From positions 1 to 64,000 of the forward strand of contig JAEZJF010000029.1 of assembly GCA_023415825.1 (NCBI GenBank): a DNA stretch of 64,000 bases. Direction: 5' to 3'. This document shows positions 1 through 7,957 of this stretch, piece after piece. This stretch comes from Bacillota bacterium (lineage in GTDB: Bacteria > Bacillota > Clostridia > DSM-8532). The stretch's first letter is position 1. Every line of letters starts with the position of its first letter. The position numbers and the translations under genes are program-made. The notes below the pieces were generated by a model, which did no database searches, was not told the DNA's origin, and worked only from the letters and a program-made list of their open reading frames with translations.

Positions 1-108
1 GTTCCAGGGTCTGTTCCAGGGTCTGTTCCAGGGTCTGTTCCAGGGTCTGTTCCAGGGTCTGTTCCAGGGTCTGTTCCAGGGTCTGTTCCAGGGTCAGTTC
101 CAGGATCA
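1..108 (-). repeat. 12-bp tandem repeat coding TDPG
   Basis: Nine tandem copies of a 12-bp unit (gttccagggtct on the plus strand, the last two slightly changed) run into the left edge. On the minus strand they encode a Thr-Asp-Pro-Gly repeat that forms a stalk in the partial surface protein. The array continues outside the window, so its full length is unknown. Perfect short units like these commonly change copy number by slippage. Confidence 0.95.
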
Positions 109-1718
109 GTAGGATCTGTAGTCGCTATCCAACCGGCATAAAGAGTCATATTAGAATTTACAGTGTCTTCCTCAAAGATCCAGTTGTCAGTACAATCACT
201 ATCGGTATACCAGCCGGTAAAGTCATAATCCGCTTTCACTGGGTCTTCCGGTTTTGAAATGAGCTTGCCTGATTCAACTTCCAACGCAGCAACTTCACTT
301 CCACCTTGGGAATCAAATGTTACCGTATAGGTTTGAAGCAGATCTGATCCGCCCCTCATGGCGATTCTTCCATAATTCTGCGGCTGAAACTCCGAATCAT
401 ACTCCGCATTATCCGTTGAACTTGATGCTAATGATTGTCCTTGGATAAGCGTTTTACCAGTTACACTCTGATAAGCAGCAAATAGGTTCCCATCATCGTA
501 TATATCACCGGCCTGGGCTAATTTGTTCCAGGTCCTTATTGATACTCTATCCAAATACAATGTAATCGCATGAGAAAGAGCATTTCCGGAAATCGTGGGA
601 GCATTGACTGCCATGTTTTTAATATCAAAGTCTTGTGGATTACTGATACTAATATTACTCCCATCACCCATGCGGATCACTCCGTAATTTGAGTTAGCGC
701 TCGTTGCGCCTGACACATAAAATGTTGCATTTTCCGCGATGTTGATGGTACCTCCCACTTCAGGCGAACCGCTTTTTGCAAAATAAACCGGTACATATAG
801 ATTGGGATTCGGATTCGTTTTATTTGGTTTTGCATTTTTTACTTGTGAAGCATTAACCTGCTTCAAATTTACGATGGCTCCGGGCTCTACATTGAATTCA
901 GGATTTCCGCTCTTGTAATAGGAAGCGTTACCTGCAACATACCATATGGCATGTCCTAGAGCATTTACATCAAAGGTTGCATTCGAACCGATTGTCGTCT
1001 TATAAACATCCCCAGTAAAAACCGGTTGAACAGCTGTTCCAAGATTGAAATAAGTCGAAACTCCGCTTTCAATGGTAGCCGTTCCATCGGCAATTCCTTT
1101 ACCTTTGTTAAAATAGAAAGCGCCATAATCTCCTGTTCCGCTGTTGGAGCTTTCGTAAATTGAACCTGTTTTGAATACCACATGGTTGACCCAGGCATTT
1201 TCGCAGTTGGTATAAATTTTGTTATGGCCGTCAAAAGTCAAAGTACCGTTGGAAAGATGAACAAATCTAGCACCTGTGTAGGTCACATCTTTAGCGTATA
1301 CATCCCAGCCATATGCATTAGGGCCATTTTCTTCTCCTCCGGTAAAAAATCTCCCGTCGGTGTAGTCATCGGTTCCCGGTGTTCCTCTTCCGGTAATCGT
1401 TGCATTTACAATAGAAAATGTATGAGTGCCCGACGTGTTTTGTTTCCCATAAATCGACCATTCCCGGGAATTTATAACCACTCCCTTATCGGCATTACCA
1501 TTAATAGAAATATCCCGATTGGGAATACCAACAATATTCCCCGTAAATGAGAAACTGGCTTCCACACTGATCGATACTACGGCAGGATCCATCAGTGCCG
1601 CTTTAAATTCATCATAAGTCGTTACTGGAATCGCTCCACCTTCTTCAGCAAAAACGGTAAGCTGTATCCGCCCAAATATCAGAACCGTTATTAATAAGAA
1701 AATTGAGAATCTTCTCAT
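1..1718 (-). CDS. Secreted beta-helix surface protein, C-terminus cut by window edge
   Basis: This gene runs off the left edge. The frame is open from an ATG at 1718 preceded by a good AAGGAGG site. The first ~24 residues are a signal peptide (MRRFS, hydrophobic core, cleavage near VFA/EE). Then comes an IPVTTYDEF segment that resembles the start of the beta-helix region in the two other surface proteins here, followed by ~430 residues of short beta-rich turns typical of right-handed parallel beta-helix (pectate-lyase-like) folds. An InlB B-type repeat follows (TVTFDSQGG ... FTGWYTD ... LYAGW), then a Thr-Asp-Pro-Gly stalk. The family normally ends in an LPXTG-like sorting signal, which would lie to the left. 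Likely role: cell-wall-anchored adhesin or glycan-binding protein (inference). No catalytic residues were recognised. Confidence 0.88.
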   Translation of the reverse strand, partial: MRRFSIFLLITVLIFGRIQLTVFAEEGGAIPVTTYDEFKAALMDPAVVSISVEASFSFTGNIVGIPNRDISINGNADKGVVINSREWSIYGKQNTSGTHTFSIVNATITGRGTPGTDDYTDGRFFTGGEENGPNAYGWDVYAKDVTYTGARFVHLSNGTLTFDGHNKIYTNCENAWVNHVVFKTGSIYESSNSGTGDYGAFYFNKGKGIADGTATIESGVSTYFNLGTAVQPVFTGDVYKTTIGSNATFDVNALGHAIWYVAGNASYYKSGNPEFNVEPGAIVNLKQVNASQVKNAKPNKTNPNPNLYVPVYFAKSGSPEVGGTINIAENATFYVSGATSANSNYGVIRMGDGSNISISNPQDFDIKNMAVNAPTISGNALSHAITLYLDRVSIRTWNKLAQAGDIYDDGNLFAAYQSVTGKTLIQGQSLASSSTDNAEYDSEFQPQNYGRIAMRGGSDLLQTYTVTFDSQGGSEVAALEVESGKLISKPEDPVKADYDFTGWYTDSDCTDNWIFEEDTVNSNMTLYAGWIATTDPTDPGTDPGTDPGTDPGTDPGTDPGTDPGTDPGTDPG

Positions 1719-1749
1719 TACTCAATGAACCTCCTTAAGATTTTAATTG

Positions 1750-1847
1750 TCATACCTGACAAGTAAAGTATAATTTATTATCTCTTTCTCAGAGGCTCCA
1801 TTGTTCCCAATGAGTATTTTTATGTATCTAATTTGTTGTGACGAATG
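1750..1847 (-). promoter_or_regulatory. Conserved surface-gene upstream module, copy D
   Basis: This is a diverged copy of a module also found at 5785-5925, 7510-7649 and 12841-12938. On the minus strand the shared core is an AAGAGA box, an A/T-rich stretch containing ATACTTT, then a GT(C/A)(A/T)GGT box. It lies directly upstream of the partial surface gene. It probably holds the promoter and a regulator site; no standard -35 hexamer is clear. Confidence 0.55.
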
Positions 1848-1915
1848 AAACATAGAATGATAATGCTTTTGAACACCTAAACCAGCCAAAGAAGCTCCCT
1901 TATCATATTTCATAA

Positions 1916-1950
1916 AAAAGATAGTATACTTTTAAAGTCTACTATCTTTT
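1916..1950 (-). terminator. Intrinsic terminator after the Rrf2 gene
   Basis: The 11-base arms aaaagatagta (1916-1926) and tactatctttt (1940-1950) pair perfectly around a 13-nt loop. On the minus strand the hairpin ends in a T run, placing it 50 bp after the Rrf2 stop codon. The stem is A/T-rich, so strength is uncertain. Confidence 0.6.
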
Positions 1951-1999
1951 AATTCATACCTACAAGAAGCATTCGTGTCCGCAGTTGTTTCTCGATCTT

Positions 2000-2395
2000 T
2001 TATATATCAGAAATTTTTGTGTTTTTCAGTACGGTAATAATGTCGTTTTGAAGTAAGGCAAGTATTTTATGCACGGAGCATATTGGGGTGGCATTTCTGC
2101 TGCAATATCCGTTAGACTCCAGACAACGGTTAATGCAGATACTGCCTTCCATAGTTTCCACAATATCGTATAAAGTGATATCACTAGCCTTTTTTGCCAG
2201 CCTATATCCACCGTGTCGCCCTTGTTCCGATACAATTAGCCCAGCCTCTTTCAAGCGCATAGCAACTTTAAAAAAATATTGATAGGAAATACCCAACTGA
2301 TCCGCCATTTCATTTGCGTTTGACAAATAATTGCGATGTTGAGCCAGATAACTAATAATCCTTATTGCGTAGTCTGTTGTAATTTGCAATTGCAT
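2000..2395 (-). CDS. Rrf2 family transcriptional regulator
   Basis: This 131-residue protein matches the Rrf2 family in length and layout: an N-terminal winged helix (MQLQITTDYAIRI, then recognition helix ISYQYFFKVAMRL), the wing GRHGGYRLAKK, and a Cys-containing C-terminal segment. Cysteines sit at about residues 87, 91, 98 and 106. The last three resemble the IscR/NsrR spacing for an iron-sulfur cluster, so redox, NO or Fe-S sensing is plausible, though the target is not visible. TAGGAGG lies 6 bp before the ATG. The gene is flanked by surface protein genes with which it shows no functional link. On the other strand upstream there is a ribosome binding site and start codon without a gene behind them, which hints that a divergent partner was lost. 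Confidence 0.9.
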   Translation of the reverse strand: MQLQITTDYAIRIISYLAQHRNYLSNANEMADQLGISYQYFFKVAMRLKEAGLIVSEQGRHGGYRLAKKASDITLYDIVETMEGSICINRCLESNGYCSRNATPICSVHKILALLQNDIITVLKNTKISDI

Positions 2396-2591
2396 TGCGT
2401 TCCTCCTACATTAAATACCTGATGACGCAAGTATAACTATATGGAGGAGTAAAATGGTACTTATTGCATCCAGTTGACCTTAATTTGTACTGAATGAAGA
2501 TTATAGCTTCTTTACCCAGGAATAATGACCGTCGTTCTTATAGCGGCATTAGTCTGAACAATAGCGTAAATCTGGCACCAGAAATTGCTTG
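2396..2591. other. Intergenic region with an orphan start signal
   Basis: On the plus strand GGAGGAG stands 4 bp before ATG at 2454, but the frame stops after seven codons (2475-2477). This looks like the start of a gene that once diverged from the Rrf2 gene and has been truncated. Nothing else was recognised in this stretch. Confidence 0.3.
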
Positions 2592-5500
2592 TCAGATTGA
2601 TTCTTTTCTACGAATAAGCAGGATAGCAAATACGATCAGCGATGCAAGCATCAGTGACGCGTAAAATATCCATGAAGCACCGGTTTCTCCTGTTTTAGGT
2701 ACATCGTCCAGCTCTCCGCTTCCTTTCGGCAATTCCTGTTCATCAATGATCACTACACCCTCGTCACCATTACCGTTGCTTTCACCAGACCCTCCGTTTT
2801 CACCAGAGCCACCAGTTTCATTGCCAGTTTCTCCACCAGTCTCATTGCCGGTTTCTACACCAGTCTCACTGCCGGTTTCTACGCCAGTCTCATTGCCGGT
2901 TTCTACGCCAGTCTCACTGCCAGTTTCTACGCCAGTCTCACTGCCAGTCTCTCCACCGGAACCTCCAATTTCACCAGACGATGTCCACTTCGCGTAGAGT
3001 GTAATGTTTGAAGTTACTGTGTCGTTTTCAAAATCCCATTCATTCATACAGGACGGCTCCTTATACCAGCCCGCAAAATCGTATTCCCCATGGATCGGAC
3101 TTATCGGTGCTGAGATAATGCTGCCGGCTATGACACCGGTAATTGGCGCTACCGTGCTGCCGCCCTGTGAGTCGAACATAACTGTATAAAATACTGATGG
3201 AATACTGGCACGGGTTGCAACAATGAATCTTGCGTTCTGACTGTTCGCTGCGTTCCTATCAATATCACTGTTTTTCCAAGTAACATTTATAAACCGCTCC
3301 AAGATTCGGTCTATATCCGAAACTCTGCCTGCAGAAATTGTATCTTTCTGCTGATAAGCATCGGCATCTGCAAAGTATACTGTCCCACCTGCATCTTTGA
3401 TTCGTACCTGAAGCTTACCCATTGCATTGATATGAGAAAAGGTATACTCACCGTTTTCATCGGTCGTAGTTATTGCAATTACATTCCCGTTTTCATCCAG
3501 TAGCTCCACAGTCTGCCCGTCCAGATTGCCGGCTTGATCCCAGTTAACGACCTCTCCATCAGACAACTCCTGTTGACGGACGGTACCACTGATCTGTGGA
3601 GAAGATATAATCGCTGCTGCCGGAAGATTGAAAGTACTGAATAATCCCTTATGCTTCCAGCCCTTCAACGCGGTAGTACCGTTCGCTTCGGCTTCTGTCA
3701 GTTTATCGGTATCGATTGTTATTGGGAACTCTGCCGTTATCCAAAGCGGACTTGTGTCACCTGCCAAAGGCGTTGCATTATTAGCCATGATAAACTTGAT
3801 GCCAATCGCATTGGTATCAGTTATATCCTCCGGTGGAGCCTCCGAGAAAGTTTTACCCTGGTCGGTGGAATAGAGGATGGAAATCCAATAACCTTTAGAG
3901 GCCAACTCGCCCGCAGATATAACTTCGTCCTTACTGTCCGGCCAGTATGGCCATTGGTCTTGGCTGCAGCTATAGACGGTCAACTGGGGAATGCCGCCGA
4001 GAAGCTGTTTTTGAGGGAAATACAATATCTGTGTGCTTTGCCCGGAATAAGCCGACCAGATGCATTCGGCATAGGTCCCCGTCAATGTATCACCTGCATC
4101 CGGATAATAAATAACGTTACCTCTGTAATCTGAGTCCCCATCCTTATAGGTCATGGCAGTCCCGGATGTTTCGAGTGCAAAAGAAAAGAAGCCATGAAAA
4201 GCTGCACTTTTTATAGTGTAGCGAAATACGATCGTCTTTTGATCCTCAGTGTAAGTTCCAGAATATGTTCCCTTGTTAGTGGTGGTTTCTCGAGGGGATT
4301 GATATCCGGGAATTACAGGAGGTGTGATGGTAAATGCCTGTCCAATCATTCCGGTATAGTTATCTTCGGGCGCAATCACATTTCCATCTGCATCCTCATA
4401 GCGTACAGTTATAGAACATTCTTTTGCCACAGTCCCCTTGGTGTATACGACATCGTAGTTGTTGTATACATATTTAAATGGAGCAGTAGCATGAGCTGTA
4501 TTAACATTATTGTTGTGAAGCGCTATGTCGTTTACATCGTCAATGATGTAAGCTGGATTATAGGTACATTTATTATTAAAGAAAACAACATCCGCCGACG
4601 TGACTGTCAACTTGGCAAGATCGCTAATCCAGATTCCTCCGCCATTGAGGGTGGCTTGATTTGCAGCAATGCGAGCATCGGCACCGATGCAGACAGTACC
4701 TCCGCTATAGATACCTCCGCCGTTGATTGCTGTATTGCCGCTTATTTCTCCACCGTTGAAAGTGATGTTTGTACCGCAGATGCCGCCGCCGTATCCTGCA
4801 CTGTTTCCCTTGATGACAGCATCGTGACATTCGATCGATCCGTCATAGTTATAGATGCCACCGCCGTTAGAATTGGCATGGTTCTCACTAATCTCCCCGC
4901 CATTTATGACTACACGAGTGCCTGCATAAGAACATATGCCGCCACCGCTGACGCTTGTTTGATTATTGCTGATAACAGTATTTGAAATTTCAATAGAACA
5001 GTTATAACCAGCCCATATACCACCGCCGTAACTGGCATTTGTAGTTGTAGTGGCTCTGTTATTTCTGATAATGCAGTCGTTAATACAGATATTGTTATTG
5101 CCGCCGATGTAGATACCGCCGCCGCTGTTCGATGAACATCTTTGGATTACCGCTCCGGTGAGCGTAAGATCGCTTTCGTTCATGACATAAATTCCGCCGT
5201 ATGACTCTGCACCATCCAATATAACATTCTTAAAGGACAGTAGGATATCGGAACCATTGTCCATTATCTTCATATGGCGATGTACAGGTGACGAAAGGGT
5301 TACTGTACCCGCATTTTCCATAGCCATAAAATTGAGGGATTTGTCGATGATAAGCGTTCCGGTAAAGACGATGTCATTTGCAATGATGATGTCAGTCCCT
5401 TCTGTTGCCATTTCAACCGCAGCTATTAGTTCTTCATAATTGGTAACCGGTATTGTTCCAGATGTTTCATCTGCCTCAGATAATATTTCTACCGATTCAG

Positions 5501-5768
5501 TCGTTTCTACCGATTCAGTCGTTTCTATCGATTCGGTTGCTTCTATCGATTCGGTTGCTTCTACCGGTTCAGATATCTCTTCCAGAGAGTTCGTATCATT
5601 TGTCGACATAAGGTCGTTCTGCAGTTGATCTTCATGACCGCTTTCCTCTGTTGCAGTTATTTCCGGAATCACATCTTCCGCATATGCAGATTGAAAAATT
5701 GAAATCAGAAGAACTAATATCAACAATAAGGAACATATTTTTTTTAATTGTGTTGATTTCGCTTCCAT
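2592..5768 (-). CDS. Cell-wall-anchored beta-helix protein with MucBP and InlB repeats
   Basis: This 1058-residue protein has a signal peptide (cleavage after AYA, residue 30), then an acidic linker (31-105) with repeated ATESIE/TTESVE units. A parallel beta-helix with many GGGIY/GGGI turns follows (about 105-420), as in polymorphic outer-membrane-type repeats. Next come a MucBP-like domain (451-518, ITVRYEDADGNVI), an SdrD/Cna-B-like domain (725-800, LDENGNVIA ... TDENGEYTF) and an InlB B-repeat (861-928). An ETG-rich stalk (933-990) leads to the sorting signal VPKTGE (1023-1028), a membrane helix and the tail RRKESI. It is therefore exported and probably attached by a sortase that is not in this window. 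MucBP suggests mucin or glycan binding (inference). AGGAGG precedes the ATG. The sequence after the signal peptide (ATEESG..DQLQND) is shared with the protein at 9873-12794. Confidence 0.9.
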   Translation of the reverse strand: MEAKSTQLKKICSLLLILVLLISIFQSAYAEDVIPEITATEESGHEDQLQNDLMSTNDTNSLEEISEPVEATESIEATESIETTESVETTESVEILSEADETSGTIPVTNYEELIAAVEMATEGTDIIIANDIVFTGTLIIDKSLNFMAMENAGTVTLSSPVHRHMKIMDNGSDILLSFKNVILDGAESYGGIYVMNESDLTLTGAVIQRCSSNSGGGIYIGGNNNICINDCIIRNNRATTTTNASYGGGIWAGYNCSIEISNTVISNNQTSVSGGGICSYAGTRVVINGGEISENHANSNGGGIYNYDGSIECHDAVIKGNSAGYGGGICGTNITFNGGEISGNTAINGGGIYSGGTVCIGADARIAANQATLNGGGIWISDLAKLTVTSADVVFFNNKCTYNPAYIIDDVNDIALHNNNVNTAHATAPFKYVYNNYDVVYTKGTVAKECSITVRYEDADGNVIAPEDNYTGMIGQAFTITPPVIPGYQSPRETTTNKGTYSGTYTEDQKTIVFRYTIKSAAFHGFFSFALETSGTAMTYKDGDSDYRGNVIYYPDAGDTLTGTYAECIWSAYSGQSTQILYFPQKQLLGGIPQLTVYSCSQDQWPYWPDSKDEVISAGELASKGYWISILYSTDQGKTFSEAPPEDITDTNAIGIKFIMANNATPLAGDTSPLWITAEFPITIDTDKLTEAEANGTTALKGWKHKGLFSTFNLPAAAIISSPQISGTVRQQELSDGEVVNWDQAGNLDGQTVELLDENGNVIAITTTDENGEYTFSHINAMGKLQVRIKDAGGTVYFADADAYQQKDTISAGRVSDIDRILERFINVTWKNSDIDRNAANSQNARFIVATRASIPSVFYTVMFDSQGGSTVAPITGVIAGSIISAPISPIHGEYDFAGWYKEPSCMNEWDFENDTVTSNITLYAKWTSSGEIGGSGGETGSETGVETGSETGVETGNETGVETGSETGVETGNETGGETGNETGGSGENGGSGESNGNGDEGVVIIDEQELPKGSGELDDVPKTGETGASWIFYASLMLASLIVFAILLIRRKESI
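2799..2972 (-). repeat. Tandem repeat coding the ETG stalk
   Basis: Imperfect 12- and 24-bp units (alternating ccagtctcactg and ccggtttctacg on the plus strand) encode Gly-Ser/Asn-Glu-Thr-Gly-Val-Glu-Thr units between the InlB repeat and the sorting signal. The units differ mainly at third positions. Confidence 0.85.
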
Positions 5769-5784
5769 TCATAAACCTCCTCTG

Positions 5785-5925
5785 TTTATATTTTCAGATC
5801 ATCTTATAGAGAAAAGGCGATTTAAATTAAACCATACTTAGAAAGTATAATTAAATTCTCTTGAGCTTTTCCGTTGGATGTATCAAATTAATAGATTTTT
5901 GTACTGAATTCATGGGCTCGGCTGC
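5785..5925 (-). promoter_or_regulatory. Conserved surface-gene upstream module, copy A
   Basis: About 140 bp upstream of the gene at 2592-5768 are roughly 90% identical to 7510-7649, upstream of the histidine kinase. The core on the minus strand is AAGAGAATTTAATTATACTT, then CTAAGT and GGTTTAAT. ATTCAGTACA lies about 45-50 bp further upstream and is also present in the copy at 12841-12938. It probably includes the promoter and a binding site for a shared regulator, but no -35 hexamer is convincing, which would fit an activator-dependent promoter. Confidence 0.65.
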
Positions 5926-6022
5926 TTATAAAAAAAACATGGAGGGATTCATTCCATGGTTTACTTTTCTAATATGAAATCATAGACAAGAATTTCTATT
6001 AAGAAAGAGACATCAAGTTCAT

Positions 6023-7342
6023 TTATAAGGCTTTAGGGATACAGAGCTTCATTATAAAAATTCTTTTTTTCTGGTCAGTTTCTATCAACATCTGGCCACC
6101 CGAGCCTTCAATGGCTTCCCTTATAATTCTTAACCCAAGGCCGTGAAAGTCCTTGCTTTCTTTCGTGGTTTTTAGTTCACCATCCTCCAATAATAATTCT
6201 CCATTAAAAGAATTAGAAACCTCAATGATAGCCCAATTCTGATTACCGCTGCTGGTAATCTCAATGAGGCGCTCCGGATCAGGTATTTTATTACAGGCTT
6301 CTATCGCATTATCAATTACATTTGTAAAAACACGAACAATATCCAGCTCTACCAATGGAATACTTTCAGGAAGATGTGCATCAGCCGAAAAGCGGATGCC
6401 CTTTTCCTCGCAGGTGTTGGCCGCATCCTGTAAAATGGCATCCAATAGGATATTGTTGGAGTAAGTTTTATGAATTTGAACATCTTTCTGCATGGTATCA
6501 TGAATGTTGTCAAGCATCCGAGCAGCATGCTCATACTCCTGATTGCACAACAAATTTTTTACAGAAGTCATCATATTCTTGTAGTCGTGCCGGAATGCCC
6601 GGTAGCTTTCCGTAAATCTGCGGTAGGATTGATAATGCCGCATCTGGCGGGAAAGTTGTTCCTGTAATTGGCGGGTGTGCAGCTCATACTCAAGCAATTC
6701 TGAAACCCTAGCTGTATGATTTATGACAACCTGCAGTCCCAATTTACTTAATACACAGGACATTAAATATAATGCTGAATACCAGGGCTGCCTGACTTCA
6801 ATAAAACGCCCGTCATTCACAAGTATGAGATATACCAATTGCATGAGCAGGTAACTAACAATAAACTTAAGCTGTCCTCTGTTATGAATCATGTGGCTGG
6901 TTGTTGTATCCGCCATGACTACCTTACGGATAAGCAGGCTGAGCAGTATGGTAACAAGAACAGATAATACGAGTATCGTATTATAATAGGTATTCTGCTG
7001 AAAAATTACATTGATACTATCGTGCAGAACAATAGAATAAATTGAGGCGATAATTCCTCTGCTGCTGTATAAAGAAAACATGTAGATACTACCCGCATAC
7101 AGGATTTGCAGGAAGCTCCCATGGAATAGCAGGTTAAAGGAGAACAGCATGGATCCAATATAGAGTAAGATACGGAATAGATAAATATCTATTTGAGAGG
7201 ATATCAGATTAGCGCCGATATTGATGAGAACAGCAACTGCATAAAAAACCCAGTGGCTCCTTTTAGGAGGAAATATCTTTTTGAAATAAAGAAGCATAAA
7301 GACATCATAAATAATCAACGAAGCGATCCCTAAAAGCTGCAT
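6023..7342 (-). CDS. AgrC-like sensor histidine kinase (orphan)
   Basis: This 439-residue protein has an N-terminal membrane domain (about residues 1-210, five to six hydrophobic segments), a coiled linker and a GHKL kinase domain. The phospho-acceptor motif is R-H-D-Y-K-N with His252, the N box is NVIDNAIEAC (341-350) and the G box is HGLGL (400-404). This is the AgrC/quorum-sensing type (HPK10). Such kinases normally sense a peptide and signal to a LytTR-type response regulator, but neither a response regulator nor a peptide gene is seen nearby. GGGAGTGG stands 6 bp before the ATG. Because the same upstream module precedes this gene and the surface protein genes, control of, or co-regulation with, the surface genes is a reasonable inference. 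Confidence 0.9.
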   Translation of the reverse strand: MQLLGIASLIIYDVFMLLYFKKIFPPKRSHWVFYAVAVLINIGANLISSQIDIYLFRILLYIGSMLFSFNLLFHGSFLQILYAGSIYMFSLYSSRGIIASIYSIVLHDSINVIFQQNTYYNTILVLSVLVTILLSLLIRKVVMADTTTSHMIHNRGQLKFIVSYLLMQLVYLILVNDGRFIEVRQPWYSALYLMSCVLSKLGLQVVINHTARVSELLEYELHTRQLQEQLSRQMRHYQSYRRFTESYRAFRHDYKNMMTSVKNLLCNQEYEHAARMLDNIHDTMQKDVQIHKTYSNNILLDAILQDAANTCEEKGIRFSADAHLPESIPLVELDIVRVFTNVIDNAIEACNKIPDPERLIEITSSGNQNWAIIEVSNSFNGELLLEDGELKTTKESKDFHGLGLRIIREAIEGSGGQMLIETDQKKRIFIMKLCIPKAL

Positions 7343-7386
7343 GATTTTCCACTCCCTTTTTCAACAGCAGTCTTGAATGTCGACGC

Positions 7387-7679
7387 GGCTGATATAATAA
7401 TGTAAAGTTTTTATGACGTGCTTATTATAAGTCTATTCGCTATGTTCATCCTCTCTATTTCTTCCAAGAAATGTTACCCTCCATTATCGGTTCCACATTA
7501 GTGTTTATATTTATATTTTCAGATCATCATATAGAGAAAAGGCGATTTATATTAAACCGCACTTAGGAAGTATAATTAAATTCTCTTCAACTTTTCCGAT
7601 GGATGTATCAAATGAACATATTTTTGTCCTGAATTAATGACCTGGCTGCAAATGTGACGTGCTTATTATGAGGTTATTC
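7387..7679 (-). promoter_or_regulatory. Conserved upstream module, copy B, with flanking direct repeats
   Basis: Within the 615-bp gap between the kinase and the SpoIID-like gene, 7510-7649 matches copy A at about 90%. Two direct repeats of ~26 bp (tgacgtgcttattat core, at 7413-7438 and 7654-7679) bracket it. On the minus strand the module points at the kinase start at 7342. Either it drives the kinase or it is the leftover promoter of a deleted surface gene. The rest of the gap (7680-7957) is A/T-rich, and no clear promoter was found for the rightward gene. Confidence 0.6.
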
Positions 7680-7957
7680 CTGTATATTATCTCCAATATT
7701 TAAAGTGTTTATCACATTATGCAATGTTTTTCTATTATAGACATACATTGATTCACCAGTATAAAAACTAACTGGAAAATACATTCATGTTTGAGATATT
7801 ATTGTCGAATTATTCAAATCTATATAAAATCATTAGATTTTACTAGACTCAAAAAATCATTTCTTAGTCGAATTGCAAATAAAATGATTAAAGACCATAT
7901 AAATTAGAACTCGTCCCAATCATTTAACCAAGCGTATTCAGAGGAGGGAAGTTAAGA

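Noticed and set aside
1..108. CRISPR array at the left edge
   Set aside because: The units are 12 bp, directly adjacent with no spacers, and encode a TDPG repeat in frame.
2746..2997. Plus-strand open frame rich in Pro-Val-Ser opposite the ETG stalk
   Set aside because: It is the complement of the repeat in the surface gene; it has no ribosome binding site and exists only because the repeat lacks stops in this frame.
7740..7760. Possible sigma-E -10 (catacatt) upstream of the SpoIID-like gene
   Set aside because: No matching -35 sequence at the right distance, and it lies over 200 bp from the start codon.
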